Shown piece by piece: positions 1 through 9,906 of a stretch of DNA of 64,000 nt. Under the pieces are notes generated by a model. It worked only from the letters and a program-made list of their open reading frames with translations, had not been told where the DNA came from and ran no database searches. The stretch is from Pseudomonas fluorescens. Its GTDB lineage: Bacteria; Pseudomonadota; Gammaproteobacteria; Pseudomonadales; Pseudomonadaceae. The stretch spans positions 1 to 64,000 of the forward strand of contig NZ_VCNJ01000005.1 in the NCBI RefSeq assembly GCF_005938625.1, read 5' to 3'. The translations under genes were made by a program, and so were the position numbers. The stretch's first letter is position 1. Every line of letters begins with the position of its first letter.

Positions 1-14
1 ACCCGGTCTTTACC

Positions 15-300
15 CACCCTAGCCCTCTCCCAGAGGGAGAGGGGACTGACCGGGGGATGCTGCAGATCTACACCGACCTGATCTTGCTTCACCGAATCCA
101 TAATCGACTCGATCTTTCAGGTCGATGTACAACGCCAGACACCTCGGTCAGCTCCCTCTCCCTTGGGGAGAGGGTTGGGGTGAGGGGGCTTTTGACTGGC
201 ATTGAAATATCGAGTCGAACTCAGGCTTTGAAAAGCCCCCGATCTGCTCCCTTTCCCCCTCTCCCTTAGGGAGAGGGCTGGGGTGAGGGGGCTTTTGACT
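15..300. repeat. Composite palindromic repeat, family B (CCCTCACCC/GGGTGAGGG ends)
   Basis: Outward ends read CCCTAGCCCTCTCCC on the left and GGGAGAGGGTTGGGGTGAGGG near 170-190, with the core words GAATCCATAATCGACTC and CAGGTCGATGTAC between them. A second half-element follows at about 240-295 (CCCCCTCTCCC, then GGGAGAGGGCTGGGGTGAGG). The same architecture recurs at 18104-18309, 42087-42263 and 62376-62540. I see no coding sequence here. The position just downstream of betT may let the hairpins protect the 3' end of its transcript; that is inference. Confidence 0.75.
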
Positions 301-2298
301 TTAGCTATACACCCGGCCAAGGAGCTGCCGATGGCTTTCAAACTGATCGAGCACATCGCGCGTGATCTGATCCTGCGTGAAGCCCATCAGGTCGTAATCC
401 TGGCTGCCGTTGTGCAGATAAACCTCGGCGCGGTAGTAACGCTGGCGTGCTTCATCGGACTGGGCCGATTCGGTCGGGGTCGCCAGATAGCCATCCAGGC
501 TGACTTCGTAGACGAAAGGGTTGCCCTCTTCCATCTCGACTCGCACGCCCATGCAGCGCTTGGATTTACCCAACAGCGTCTGCACTGTCAGACCCTGCGC
601 ACGCATCTGCGCGGTGGCATCTTCCAGCGCCGGGCTGACCTGCTTGTCCATAAAGCGCTGCACCACCGATTGGCTCGGTTGCAGATCCAGTTGCGTCAGG
701 CGCTCGCTGAAACCACGACGACCGCGTTCTGCCAGTTGCGCTTGCTCCTGTTCGATCTGCACGTCTTGGCGCATCGCCTTGTGCAAGCCAAACATGAAGA
801 ACACCAGCACCACCGAGAACGGCAGACCGGCCAGCACCACCATGGTTTGCATGGCTTCGAAGTTACCGGCAAACAGCAGACCGATGGTCACCAGCGTGAT
901 CACCACCGACCAGAAGATCCGCAGCCAGTGCGGCGCATCTTCATCGACGTTGCCGCCCTTGCAGGACAGATTCGCCATCATCACCGCGCCGGAGTCGGCC
1001 GGGGTCAGGAACAGTACAAAGCCAACGAAGATCGACACACCGATGACGACTTTCGACGCCGGGTAATGTTCAAGCAATTGATAGATCGCCATCGACGGCT
1101 GTTCCAGCGCCGTCTTGCCGAGCTCCACCGCCCCATGGTTCATCACCAGGTCCAGCGCCGAGTTACCGAAGATCGACAGCCAGGCCAAGGTGAAGCCCAG
1201 CGGAATCAGCAGCACGCCAGCCACCAGTTCACGCACGGTACGACCACGGGAGATACGCGCGATGAACATGCCTACGAATGGCGCCCAGGAAATCCACCAC
1301 GCCCAGTAGAACAGGGTCCACAGGCCCATCCAGCGCTCGGATTTGGCGTTGTCGCCTTCGTACACATAAAGGTCGAAGGTTTTCAGCACGATGCCATTGA
1401 GGTAGTCACCAATGTTCTGCACGAAGCCATTGAGCAGGTGCAGGGTCGGGCCAAACAGCAGGACGAAAATCAGCAGACCGCTGAACAGCACGATGTTCAG
1501 GTTGGACAGACGACGGATGCCGTTTTCCACGCCGGACACGGCAGCGATGGTCGCCACGGTGCTCATCACGATGATCACGATCAACAGGTTAGTGTTGCTG
1601 TGCTCCATGCCGAACAGGTTTTCCAGGCCCGAGGACACTTGCAGCGAGCCAATCCCCAGGTTGGTCACCAGACCCAGCAGGGTCACGAACATGCCGAAGC
1701 CGTCCACCGCGTGACCGGCCGCGCCCTTGACCCAACGCTCGCCGACCAGCGGATACAGCGCCGAACGCAGTGCCAGCGGCTGGTTATGACGGTAAGCAAA
1801 GTACGCCACGGCCAGACCGACCAGTGCGTAGATTGCCCAGCCGTGCAGGCCCCAGTGCAGGAACGTCAGCTGTACAGCCTGACGCGCGGCCATGTTGGTG
1901 GCCGATGCGCCTTCCGGCGGATTGAAGTAGTGATCCAGTGGCTCGGATGCGCCGAAGTACAGCAGCGAAATACCGATACCCGACGAGAACAGCATCCCCG
2001 CCCAGGCGCCGTAACTGAAATCCGGGGTGTCGTCCTTGCTGCCCAGTTTAAGTTTGCCGTACGAGGAAAACGCCAGGCCCACCACAAACACCAGGTAGGC
2101 GGCGATGACCACCATGTAGTACCAGCCGAAGCTGCGCGACAACCAGGCCTGAGCGATACCCAACAGTCTGCCGGCCTCTTGCGGGGCGATAATCAGAATG
2201 GCGGTCAACAACAGAATCAGCGCGGTAGAGGTGTAAAACACCCAACCGTTGACCGTCACCTTCTCGGGCGGGGTCTTTATAAGCGAGGCAGAACTCAT
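301..2298 (-). CDS. betT: BCCT-family high-affinity choline transporter BetT
   Basis: 665-residue inner-membrane secondary transporter importing choline for osmoprotection and catabolism. The BCCT tryptophan-rich signature is visible (FYWAWWISWAPFVGMF followed by ARISRGRTVREL), as are about 12 hydrophobic segments. After the last segment (MFGLHKAMRQ) comes a cytosolic tail of about 130 residues, typical of BetT proteins in which the C-terminus senses osmolarity. I chose the start at 2298 (MSSASLIKTPPEK). A longer reading from 2334 adds 12 residues that do not look like a BCCT N-terminus. The gene diverges from betIBA, so one BetI operator between them can serve both directions. Family assignment is firm; the exact substrate rests on the bet neighbours. 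Confidence 0.93.
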   Translation of the reverse strand: MSSASLIKTPPEKVTVNGWVFYTSTALILLLTAILIIAPQEAGRLLGIAQAWLSRSFGWYYMVVIAAYLVFVVGLAFSSYGKLKLGSKDDTPDFSYGAWAGMLFSSGIGISLLYFGASEPLDHYFNPPEGASATNMAARQAVQLTFLHWGLHGWAIYALVGLAVAYFAYRHNQPLALRSALYPLVGERWVKGAAGHAVDGFGMFVTLLGLVTNLGIGSLQVSSGLENLFGMEHSNTNLLIVIIVMSTVATIAAVSGVENGIRRLSNLNIVLFSGLLIFVLLFGPTLHLLNGFVQNIGDYLNGIVLKTFDLYVYEGDNAKSERWMGLWTLFYWAWWISWAPFVGMFIARISRGRTVRELVAGVLLIPLGFTLAWLSIFGNSALDLVMNHGAVELGKTALEQPSMAIYQLLEHYPASKVVIGVSIFVGFVLFLTPADSGAVMMANLSCKGGNVDEDAPHWLRIFWSVVITLVTIGLLFAGNFEAMQTMVVLAGLPFSVVLVFFMFGLHKAMRQDVQIEQEQAQLAERGRRGFSERLTQLDLQPSQSVVQRFMDKQVSPALEDATAQMRAQGLTVQTLLGKSKRCMGVRVEMEEGNPFVYEVSLDGYLATPTESAQSDEARQRYYRAEVYLHNGSQDYDLMGFTQDQITRDVLDQFESHRQLLGRVYS

Positions 2299-2637
2299 GG
2301 CACAAATGCTCCAGGCAGTGCGAGAGAAGAACACAAGGCAACACGGAACCCGACCAATCGGTTAGTTGGCAGCCGACCGGCGGGTGATATAAAGACACCC
2401 CGAAAAAAGCCCGAACCTGCCGAAATGGCGCTGCGAATCGCTTTCGTGGCCGAAGGTGGACGGACGTTCATCCGAAACCTGGCCCTGAGCGTCTTGCCCT
2501 TTCAACACGTCCATCGAATCGCGAACCGCGCCATGCCCCATACAGGTTTCGAGCATTTTTGGATGTCGGTTTTATCGCCACTTACACGTAGGAAAAATCT
2601 GTAGGCAGCGACGATTTGTCGCAGATCTTATTCTTTG
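2299..2637. other. Long betT upstream region
   Basis: About 340 nt between the betT start and the BetI operator, with no convincing gene. It contains a small hairpin (GCGAC, spacer, GTCGC around 2608-2622). A reading frame runs through it on the plus strand, but only as the end of a frame antisense to betT. Most of it is probably the betT promoter and a long 5' untranslated leader. Confidence 0.4.
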
Positions 2638-2657
2638 TTGATTGAACGTTCAATCAA
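2638..2657. promoter_or_regulatory. BetI operator
   Basis: A perfect 20-bp palindrome, TTGATTGAACGTTCAATCAA, in the betT-betI divergent region, 71 nt before the betI start. The sequence matches the form of known BetI boxes in enterobacteria and pseudomonads, where choline relieves BetI repression. The palindrome is seen directly; assignment to BetI is from family knowledge and position. Confidence 0.85.
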
Positions 2658-2727
2658 AACAAAATAGACTGGCCGTCAATCCGATAGGCGTCATTCGCCG
2701 CTCGGAAGGCCTAAGGAGATGTGCAAG

Positions 2728-3321
2728 ATGCCCAAGGTCGGTATGCAACCCATCCGCCGCCAACAACTGATCGAAGCCACTTTGCAGGCGGTCGATCAGG
2801 TCGGAATGGGGGACGCCAGCATTGCGCTGATCGCCCGTTTGGCCGGTGTCTCGAATGGCATCATCAGTCATTATTTTCAGGACAAGAACGGCCTGATTGC
2901 CGCCACGATGCGGTATCTGATGACAGCCCTCAGCGAGAGCGTCACCGCGCGCCGTCAGGCGCTGGCAGATGACAGCCCACGGGCGCATCTGCAGGTGATC
3001 ATCGAAGGCAACTTCGACGCCAGCCAGGTCAATGGCCCGGCAATGAAAACCTGGCTGGCCTTCTGGGCCACCAGCATGCACCAGCCGTCTTTGCACAGGT
3101 TGCAGCGGATCAACGATCACCGTCTGTATTCCAACCTGTGCTGCGAGTTCCGCCGTGTGTTGCCGCTCGAAGATGCGCGCAGCGCAGCGCGTGGCCTGGC
3201 AGCGTTGATTGACGGCTTGTGGTTGCGCGGCGCTTTGTCGGGAGACGCCTTCGACACGGCGCAGGCGCAACAGATCGCTTACGAATACATGGATTTCCAA
3301 TTGGCCAAGAAGGTGAGCTAG
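2728..3321 (+). CDS. betI: TetR-family choline-responsive repressor BetI
   Basis: 197 residues. The N-terminal TetR helix-turn-helix (about residues 5-50, including [10 protein letters not shown] and [17 protein letters not shown]) is followed by the all-helical ligand domain of BetI. The start at 2728 (MPKVGMQP) is preferred over an ATG at 2719, because AAGGAG at about 2713 directly abuts the upstream ATG but sits at normal spacing from 2728. First gene of betI-betB-betA and divergent from betT, with the palindromic operator just upstream. Expected to repress the whole cluster in the absence of choline. Confidence 0.95.
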   Translation: MPKVGMQPIRRQQLIEATLQAVDQVGMGDASIALIARLAGVSNGIISHYFQDKNGLIAATMRYLMTALSESVTARRQALADDSPRAHLQVIIEGNFDASQVNGPAMKTWLAFWATSMHQPSLHRLQRINDHRLYSNLCCEFRRVLPLEDARSAARGLAALIDGLWLRGALSGDAFDTAQAQQIAYEYMDFQLAKKVS

Positions 3322-3409
3322 AGCACACAGAAAACGCTCGGCCCCTGAACGCCACCGCAGCCTCACCGCGGTGGTCAACGCCAACCACCAATGCACTTGC
3401 GAGGACACT

Positions 3410-4882
3410 ATGGCCCGTTTCGAACTGCAAAAACTTTACATCGATGGCGCGTACTCCGACGCCGGCAGCGATGCCACCTTCGAAGCCATCAACCCGGCTA
3501 ACGGTGAAGTCCTCGCACTGGTGCAACGTGCGACCAAGGAAGACGTCGAGCGCGCCGTGGTCAGTGCTGAAAAGGGCCAGAAAATCTGGGCCGCGATGAC
3601 CGCCATGGAGCGTTCGCGCATCCTGCGTCGTGCCGTCGACATCCTGCGCGAGCGCAACGATGAACTGGCCGCGCTGGAAACCCTGGACACCGGTAAATCC
3701 TTCTCCGAAACCAAGTACGTCGACATCGTCACCGGCGCTGACGTGCTGGAATACTACGCAGGCCTGGTGCCGGCCATCGAAGGCGAGCAGATTCCTCTGC
3801 GTGACACTTCGTTCGTTTACACCCGTCGCGAGCCGCTGGGCGTTGTCGCCGGTATCGGCGCGTGGAACTACCCGATCCAGATCGCGCTGTGGAAATCCGC
3901 GCCAGCCCTGGCGGCCGGTAACGCGATGATCTTCAAGCCAAGCGAAGTCACCTCGCTGACCACCCTGAAACTGGCTGAAATCTATACCGAAGCCGGCGTT
4001 CCAAACGGTGTGTTCAACGTACTGACCGGCAGCGGCCGTGAAGTCGGCACCTGGCTGACCGAGCACCCGCGCATCGAAAAAATCTCCTTCACCGGCGGCA
4101 CCGACACCGGCAAGAAGGTGATGGCCAGCGCTTCGGCTTCGTCGCTGAAAGACGTGACCATGGAACTGGGCGGCAAGTCCCCGCTGATCATCTGCGACGA
4201 CGCCGATCTCGATCGCGCTGCCGACACCGCGATGATGGCCAACTTCTACAGCTCCGGTCAGGTCTGCACCAACGGCACTCGCGTGTTCGTTCCGGCGCAC
4301 CTGAAAGCCGCTTTCGAAGCCAAGATCGTTGAACGCGTTGCACGCATCCGCGTTGGCAACCCGGAAGACGAAAACACCAACTTCGGCCCGCTGGTCAGCT
4401 TCGCGCACATGGAAAGCGTGCTGGGCTACATCGCCAAGGGTAAAGAGCAAGGCGCCCGCGTCCTGTGCGGCGGCGACCGTCTGACCGACGGCGAATTCGC
4501 CAAAGGCGCATTCGTGGCTCCAACAGTGTTCACCGATTGCACCGACGACATGACAATCGTCCGTGAAGAAATCTTTGGCCCAGTGATGGCGATCCTCTCC
4601 TACGAAACCGAAGAAGAAGTGATCCGCCGTGCCAACGACACCGACTTCGGCCTGGCCGCCGGTATCGTCACCAAAGACCTGAACCGCGCACACCGCGTGA
4701 TTCATCAACTGGAAGCCGGTATCTGCTGGATCAACGCCTGGGGCGAGTCCGACGCAAAAATGCCGGTTGGCGGTTACAAGCAGTCGGGTGTTGGCCGTGA
4801 AAACGGGATCAGCTCTCTCAACAACTTCACGCGCATCAAGTCCGTGCAAGTCGAACTGGGTGAGTACGTTTCAGTTTTCTGA
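3410..4882 (+). CDS. betB: Betaine aldehyde dehydrogenase BetB
   Basis: 490-residue NAD(P)-dependent aldehyde dehydrogenase oxidising betaine aldehyde to glycine betaine in the cytoplasm. Visible ALDH marks: GAWNYP near the cofactor site, [11 protein letters not shown], the general-base segment [10 protein letters not shown], the catalytic-cysteine segment [12 protein letters not shown], and EEIFGPVM. The start at 3410 follows GAGGACACT. A frame open upstream to 3371 lacks family similarity. Lies between betI and betA, and together they give the two-step choline oxidation. Confidence 0.96.
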   Translation: MARFELQKLYIDGAYSDAGSDATFEAINPANGEVLALVQRATKEDVERAVVSAEKGQKIWAAMTAMERSRILRRAVDILRERNDELAALETLDTGKSFSETKYVDIVTGADVLEYYAGLVPAIEGEQIPLRDTSFVYTRREPLGVVAGIGAWNYPIQIALWKSAPALAAGNAMIFKPSEVTSLTTLKLAEIYTEAGVPNGVFNVLTGSGREVGTWLTEHPRIEKISFTGGTDTGKKVMASASASSLKDVTMELGGKSPLIICDDADLDRAADTAMMANFYSSGQVCTNGTRVFVPAHLKAAFEAKIVERVARIRVGNPEDENTNFGPLVSFAHMESVLGYIAKGKEQGARVLCGGDRLTDGEFAKGAFVAPTVFTDCTDDMTIVREEIFGPVMAILSYETEEEVIRRANDTDFGLAAGIVTKDLNRAHRVIHQLEAGICWINAWGESDAKMPVGGYKQSGVGRENGISSLNNFTRIKSVQVELGEYVSVF

Positions 4883-4892
4883 TGAGCTGATC

Positions 4893-5018
4893 AGCTCCAA
4901 GCGGCAAGTTTCAAGCTGCAAGTAAAAGCAGTTTGGGGGTTGCCGCCCTCCCCGATTTCGAAGCCACCGCTCGCTGCTTTTTCTTGCAGCTTGAAGCTTG
5001 TGGCTTGCAGCTCCCTCA
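4893..5018. repeat. Imperfect inverted repeat, family D (CAAGCTTCAAGCTGCAAG type)
   Basis: The left arm, GGCAAGTTTCAAGCTGCAAG, is mirrored by TTGCAGCTTGAAGCTTGTGG between betB and betA. A related pair occurs between ahcY and metF, and a half-copy after metF. It could form a hairpin in the betB-betA transcript and alter the relative dose of the two messages (inference). Confidence 0.6.
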
Positions 5019-5027
5019 GGAGAACTT

Positions 5028-6731
5028 ATGACTCAAGAATACGACTACATCATCATAGGGGCAGGTTCTGCAGGTAACACACTTGCGACCCGTCTGACTG
5101 AAGACGCCGGCGTCACCGTTCTTCTGCTCGAAGCAGGCGGCCCGGACTACCGTTTCGACTTCCGCACGCAAATGCCGGCCGCCCTGGCCTTCCCGCTGCA
5201 AGGTCGTCGCTACAACTGGGCTTACGAAACCGACGCCGAGCCACACATGGACGGTCGCCGGATGGAATGCGGTCGCGGCAAAGGCCTCGGCGGTTCCTCG
5301 CTGATCAACGGCATGTGCTACATCCGCGGTAACGCGATGGACTACGACGGCTGGGCGAAACTGCCGGGCCTGGAAAACTGGTCGTACCTCGACTGCCTGC
5401 CGTACTTCCGCAAAGCCGAAACCCGTGACATCGGCCCGAACGATTACCACGGTGGCGAAGGCCCGGTCAGCGTGACTACGCCGAAGGCGGGCAACAACCC
5501 GCTGTTCCACGCCATGGTTGAAGCTGGCGTACAGGCCGGTTACCCGCGCACCGAAGACTTGAACGGTTACCAGCAGGAAGGCTTCGGCCCGATGGACCGC
5601 ACCGTGACGCCGAACGGCCGTCGTGCTTCCACCGCCCGTGGCTACCTCGACACCGCGAAAAAGCGTTCGACCCTGACCATCGTCACTCACGCCCTGACCG
5701 ACAAGATTCTGTTTGAAGGCAAACGTGCTGTTGGCGTACGTTACCTGGTTGGCGACGCTGAAGAGCGTGTTGAAGTCAAAGCGCGCAAAGAAGTCCTGCT
5801 GTGCTCCGGCGCCATCGCTTCGCCGCAGATTCTGCAGCGCTCCGGTGTCGGCCCGGCCGAACTGCTGAAGTCGCTCGACATTCCGGTCGTTCACGATCTG
5901 CCGGGCGTCGGTGAAAACCTGCAGGATCACCTTGAGCTGTACCTGCAATACGCTTGCACCCAACCGGTTTCGCTGTACCCGTCGCTGCTCTGGTACAACC
6001 AGCCAGCCATCGGTGCCGAGTGGCTGTTCAACGGCACCGGCATCGGCGCCAGCAACCAGTTTGAAGCCGGCGGTTTCATCCGTTCGCGTCCGGAATTCGA
6101 ATGGCCGAACATTCAGTACCACTTCCTGCCGGTGGCGATTAACTACAACGGCAGCAACGGTGTGAAAGAGCACGGTTTCCAGGCGCACATGGGTTCCATG
6201 CGCTCGCCAAGCCGTGGTCGCATCCAGGCCAAGTCGAAAGACCCGCGCCAGCACCCGAGCATCCTGTTCAACTACATGGCCACCGAGCAAGACTGGCAGG
6301 AATTCCGCGACGGCATCCGCCTGACCCGTGAAATCATGCAGCAGCCGGCACTCGATCAATACCGTGGCCGCGAAATCAGCCCGGGTATTGAAGTGCAAAC
6401 CGATGAGCAGCTGGACAAGTTCATCCGCGAGCACGCCGAAACCGCGTTCCACCCGTCCTGCTCGTGCAAGATGGGCACCGACGAGATGGCTGTAGTGGAT
6501 GGCGAAGGTCGCGTGCACGGCATGCAGAGCCTGCGTGTGGTCGATGCCTCGATCATGCCGATCATCACCACCGGCAACCTGAACGCGCCGACGATCATGA
6601 TCGCCGAGAAAATCGCCGACAAGATCCGTGGTCGCCAGCCGCTGCCGCGTAGCACCGCGCCGTACTACGTTGCAGGCGATGCGCCGGTCAAAGGCAAGCC
6701 GATGCGTGATATCACCCCGGCTGCTCAGTAA
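5028..6731 (+). CDS. betA: Choline dehydrogenase BetA
   Basis: 567-residue GMC-family flavoprotein oxidising choline to betaine aldehyde, normally membrane-associated and feeding the respiratory chain. The N-terminal dinucleotide-binding motif is [17 protein letters not shown] signatures follow: [31 protein letters not shown], and the C-terminal [10 protein letters not shown] with the catalytic His region and [17 protein letters not shown]. The start ATG at 5028 follows CAGGAGAAC. Last gene of the betIBA operon. Confidence 0.96.
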   Translation: MTQEYDYIIIGAGSAGNTLATRLTEDAGVTVLLLEAGGPDYRFDFRTQMPAALAFPLQGRRYNWAYETDAEPHMDGRRMECGRGKGLGGSSLINGMCYIRGNAMDYDGWAKLPGLENWSYLDCLPYFRKAETRDIGPNDYHGGEGPVSVTTPKAGNNPLFHAMVEAGVQAGYPRTEDLNGYQQEGFGPMDRTVTPNGRRASTARGYLDTAKKRSTLTIVTHALTDKILFEGKRAVGVRYLVGDAEERVEVKARKEVLLCSGAIASPQILQRSGVGPAELLKSLDIPVVHDLPGVGENLQDHLELYLQYACTQPVSLYPSLLWYNQPAIGAEWLFNGTGIGASNQFEAGGFIRSRPEFEWPNIQYHFLPVAINYNGSNGVKEHGFQAHMGSMRSPSRGRIQAKSKDPRQHPSILFNYMATEQDWQEFRDGIRLTREIMQQPALDQYRGREISPGIEVQTDEQLDKFIREHAETAFHPSCSCKMGTDEMAVVDGEGRVHGMQSLRVVDASIMPIITTGNLNAPTIMIAEKIADKIRGRQPLPRSTAPYYVAGDAPVKGKPMRDITPAAQ

Positions 6732-6739
6732 GTTGAAGT

Positions 6740-6845
6740 GATCGTTCCCACGCTCCGCGTGGGAATGCATCCCGTGACGCTCTGCGTCATACAGCGGACG
6801 CAGAGCGTCCATGGCGGCGTTCCCACGCAGAGCGTGGGAACGATC
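6740..6845. repeat. Palindromic repeat, family A (GATCGTTCCCACGCTC ends)
   Basis: About 106 bp with inverted ends GATCGTTCCCACGCTC and GAGCGTGGGAACGATC. Two inner inverted words, GACGCTCTGCGTC and GACGCAGAGCGTC, lie between. Identical in design to copies at 9772, 12804, 59647 and 60508. A REPIN-like intergenic element immediately after betA. The rest of the gap to 6988 shows only a CT-rich stretch. Confidence 0.85.
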
Positions 6846-6987
6846 TCCTGCCTCGCACAGTAAATCTTCCTACACCCCCTCTTCACTTGATCCTACCCCC
6901 ACGCAGGCCTACTCTAGACCTCGCGCAACCGTTTCACCCCCTCCCCGCCGCTGCTCTACCGCTTCCCCCTGACAAGGAGGTTCCCGA

Positions 6988-8430
6988 ATGTTCGATTTCC
7001 ACCCCCAGCTCAAGCAGCGCTTCGCTGCCTTGCGCACGGGCGCTGAGTTCTTTTCCCTGCGGTATGTTCGCGAATCCGGCCAGTACCTGTCGGTGCGCAA
7101 GAATGTTGCCGAGCCGCCGAGCCTGAGCCGCGACGAAGGCGCGATGCTCACCGTTCGTGTCAATGGCGTTGAGGCCTACGCGGCGACCAACGACCTCTCG
7201 CAACAAGGCCTGCAAGCCGCGCTTGAACGCGCCGAGCTGCAAGCCCGCCGGCTCAAGCCGCACGCCTTGCTCGACCTGCGTGATCAGCCGGTGTCCAGCG
7301 ATCGCGCTGATTACTTTTCACCCAATCTCGAACAAGCCTTCCCGTCCCTGAGCGAATGCTTCGAGCTGCTCGGCGCGGAATCCGCCTCGGTGCCAAAGGA
7401 TGAGCGCCTGGTGAACTGGCAAGTGAGCATCGGCATCACTCACGTCGAGCAGATCTACCTGAGCAGCGCCGGGGCTGAATTGCGCCAGGCCCAGCGCTTC
7501 GTCTATCCGGGCCTCGACGTCACTGCCTACGACGGCAACGACAGCCAGACCCGCAGCCTCGGCCGCGAGAACTTCGGCCAACAGGGCGGCGCTGACGTGA
7601 TCAGTCGCTGCGGTTTGATCGGCGCCGGCCCGCAAGTCGCCGATCAGGCCCTGCAACTGCTGCTCGCGCCGAACACCCCGCAAGGCCCGCGCGACCTGCT
7701 GTTGATGCCCGACCAAATGATGCTGCAGATCCACGAATCCATCGGCCACCCGCTGGAACTCGACCGCATCCTCGGCGACGAACGCAATTACGCCGGCACC
7801 AGCTTCGTCAAAGCCAGCGACTTCGGCAGCCTGCAATACGGCTCGAAGCTGCTCAACGTGACCTTCGATCCGGGCATTCCCGAAGAACTCGCCAGCTATG
7901 GCCACGATGACGACGGCAGCAAAGCGAGCAAACAATTCCTGATCCGCGATGGCCTGTTGTTGCGTCCGTTGGGCGGTGCGCTGTCGCAGTTCCGCGCCGG
8001 TCTCGATGGCGTCGCCAACAGCCGCGCCTGCGGCTGGAACCGTCCGCCGATCGACCGCATGGCCAACCTCAATATCGAACCGGGCGATCAGCCGCTGAAC
8101 ACACTGATCGAGGGCATCGAGAACGGCATCCTGATGAGCACCAACCGCTCCTGGTCGATCGACGATGCGCGCAACAAATTCCAGTTCGGCTGCGAATGGG
8201 GCCAGTTGATCGAAAACGGTGAACTCAAAGGCGTGGTAAAAAACCCGAACTACCGGGCGATTTCCGCGCACTTCTGGAAAAGCCTGCGCGCGGTCGGCGA
8301 CGCCAACACCGTCAAGGTGCTGGGCACGCCAAACTGCGGCAAGGGCGAACCGAACCAGGTGATCCGCGTCGGCCACGCTTCGCCGGCCTGCGTATTCAGC
8401 AACGTTGATGTGTTTGGGGGAGACGCCTGA
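6988..8430 (+). CDS. TldD-type zinc metalloprotease family protein
   Basis: 480 residues, the usual TldD length. The family zinc-binding motif HExxxH is present as HESIGH at residues 249-254, followed by PLELDRILGDE. The C-terminal half contains the family's typical VRVGHASPACVFSNVDVFG end. Good Shine-Dalgarno (AAGGAGG) before 6988. It overlaps the next gene by one base (TGATG), as expected of a heterodimer encoded in one operon. Known TldD/TldE pairs cleave leader peptides or degrade unstructured peptides (for example microcin B17 maturation). This pair is not beside any obvious peptide precursor, so its substrate is unknown. Pseudomonads usually also carry another tldD/pmbA set elsewhere, so I give no symbol. 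Confidence 0.88.
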   Translation: MFDFHPQLKQRFAALRTGAEFFSLRYVRESGQYLSVRKNVAEPPSLSRDEGAMLTVRVNGVEAYAATNDLSQQGLQAALERAELQARRLKPHALLDLRDQPVSSDRADYFSPNLEQAFPSLSECFELLGAESASVPKDERLVNWQVSIGITHVEQIYLSSAGAELRQAQRFVYPGLDVTAYDGNDSQTRSLGRENFGQQGGADVISRCGLIGAGPQVADQALQLLLAPNTPQGPRDLLLMPDQMMLQIHESIGHPLELDRILGDERNYAGTSFVKASDFGSLQYGSKLLNVTFDPGIPEELASYGHDDDGSKASKQFLIRDGLLLRPLGGALSQFRAGLDGVANSRACGWNRPPIDRMANLNIEPGDQPLNTLIEGIENGILMSTNRSWSIDDARNKFQFGCEWGQLIENGELKGVVKNPNYRAISAHFWKSLRAVGDANTVKVLGTPNCGKGEPNQVIRVGHASPACVFSNVDVFGGDA

Positions 8431-9767
8431 TGAGCATTTCGAAGAGTCAGTCCGACGCCTTCAAGGTCATGGTCAATTGGCTGCGCGACAGCGTGCGCGA
8501 GCCGGAACAGTTCACCCTCAGCTTTGCCGCCGAATCCTCGGCGTTTGTGCGTTTTAATCACGCCAAGGTGCGTCAGGCCGGGCAAGTGCAGCAGGCCAAC
8601 ATCGTTCTGAAACTGATCAACGACGGGCGTCATGCAGACCTGCAAGTCACCCTCTCGGGTGATCAGGAAGGCGATCTGCAACGCCTTGCCGAAGGCCTGC
8701 AACAACTGCGCGAAACCTTGCCGTTGCTGCCGCAGGATCCGTATCTGCTGCTCAACCACAACGGCTGGCAGAGCCAGAATGTGCAGGAACATCCGTTGCC
8801 GGACACAGAACAGGTGGTCGATGAAATCTGCGCCGCCGCTGAAGGTCTGGATCTGGTGGGCTTCTATGCTGCCGGGCCGATCAGCCGTGGTTTCGCCAGT
8901 TCTTCGGGGGCGTTTGGCTGGCATCAGGCCAACAGCTTCAACTTCGATTTCAGCTTGTTCCACGAGAACGGCGAAGCGGTGAAAGCCAGCTACGCCGGGC
9001 ATGACTGGAGCAGCGAAGGTTTCGCCAAGCGCTTTGGCCAGGCACGCGAGCAACTGGAATTTCTCGGCCGCCCGTTGCGCACGTTGGCGCCGGGGCAGTA
9101 CCGCGCGTATCTGGCTCCGGCAGCGCTGGAAGAAATCATGGGCATGTTGAGCTGGGGCGGTTTCTCGGCGCAGTCGATTGCCAGCAAGAGCAGCCCGTTG
9201 CAGAAGCTGTACGTCGGCGATCAGGCCTTCAGTCCGCTGGTGTCGCTGGACGAGAAAGTCAGCGAATCGCTGAGCCCGGCGTTTTCCGGTGAGGGTTATC
9301 CGCGCAGCGATCTGCGTTTGATCGTCGAAGGCAAGGCCGGTGATCAACTGGTCGGCTCGCGCAGTGCGGCGGAATATGGCTTGGCCGCCAATGGCGCCGG
9401 TGGCGGTGAAATGCCAAGCGCATTGAACATGGCGGCGGGGGATCTGCCGCAAGCAGAGATCCTCAAGCAGTTGGGCACAGGGCTGTACATCAGCAACCTG
9501 TGGTACCTGAACTACTCGGATCAACCGGCCGCGCGCATGACCGGCATGACCCGGTTTGCGACCTTCTGGGTCGAAAACGGCGAGATCCAGGCGCCGGTCA
9601 GCACCATGCGCTTCGACGACAGCGCTTACAGCCTGCTCGGTTCGCAGCTCGAAGCGCTGACCACCGAGCGTGAGTTGCTGCTGTCGGCGAGTACCTACAG
9701 CCAGCGCAATACCTCGTCGGCATTGCTGCCGGGGGCGCTGGTCAGCCGACTCACGCTAACCCTCTGA
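8430..9767 (+). CDS. PmbA/TldE-type partner protein
   Basis: 445 residues, translationally coupled to the TldD-type gene upstream (shared base at 8430). The sequence is of the TldD/PmbA fold but lacks the HExxxH zinc motif, as TldE/PmbA subunits do. It shows the conserved glycine-rich segment GLAANGAGGGEMPSALNMAAGD and the downstream ILKQLGTGLYISNLWYLNYSD with an aromatic, tyrosine-rich stretch. Expected to form a heterodimer with the TldD-type subunit in the cytoplasm. Followed by a family-A palindrome, which probably ends the operon. Confidence 0.85.
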   Translation: MSISKSQSDAFKVMVNWLRDSVREPEQFTLSFAAESSAFVRFNHAKVRQAGQVQQANIVLKLINDGRHADLQVTLSGDQEGDLQRLAEGLQQLRETLPLLPQDPYLLLNHNGWQSQNVQEHPLPDTEQVVDEICAAAEGLDLVGFYAAGPISRGFASSSGAFGWHQANSFNFDFSLFHENGEAVKASYAGHDWSSEGFAKRFGQAREQLEFLGRPLRTLAPGQYRAYLAPAALEEIMGMLSWGGFSAQSIASKSSPLQKLYVGDQAFSPLVSLDEKVSESLSPAFSGEGYPRSDLRLIVEGKAGDQLVGSRSAAEYGLAANGAGGGEMPSALNMAAGDLPQAEILKQLGTGLYISNLWYLNYSDQPAARMTGMTRFATFWVENGEIQAPVSTMRFDDSAYSLLGSQLEALTTERELLLSASTYSQRNTSSALLPGALVSRLTLTL

Positions 9768-9771
9768 CAGC

Positions 9772-9882
9772 GATCGTTCCCACGCTCTGCGTGGGAATGC
9801 AGCCCGGGACGCTCTGCGTCCCAGCCAAAAGCGGACGCGGAGCGTCCGTTGAGGCATTCCCACGCAGAGCGTGGGAACGATC
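9772..9882. repeat. Palindromic repeat, family A
   Basis: About 111 bp between GATCGTTCCCACGCTC and GAGCGTGGGAACGATC with the same inner GGGACGCTCTGCGTCCC and GGACGCGGAGCGTCC words. Its right end is only 24 nt before the start codon of the downstream exporter gene, so the hairpin lies in or next to that gene's leader. Confidence 0.85.
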
Positions 9883-9906
9883 ATCAAACAGACAACAAGA
9901 GGTTCC

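Noticed and set aside
283..2604. A 773-codon open frame on the plus strand antisense to betT
   Set aside because: It is a His/Gln/Arg-rich mirror of the betT gene on the opposite strand, typical of GC-rich DNA, without a recognisable domain.
3110..4849. A 579-codon minus-strand open frame over betB
   Set aside because: It overlaps betI and betB completely, and its translation has no family features. The plus-strand proteins are clearly conserved.
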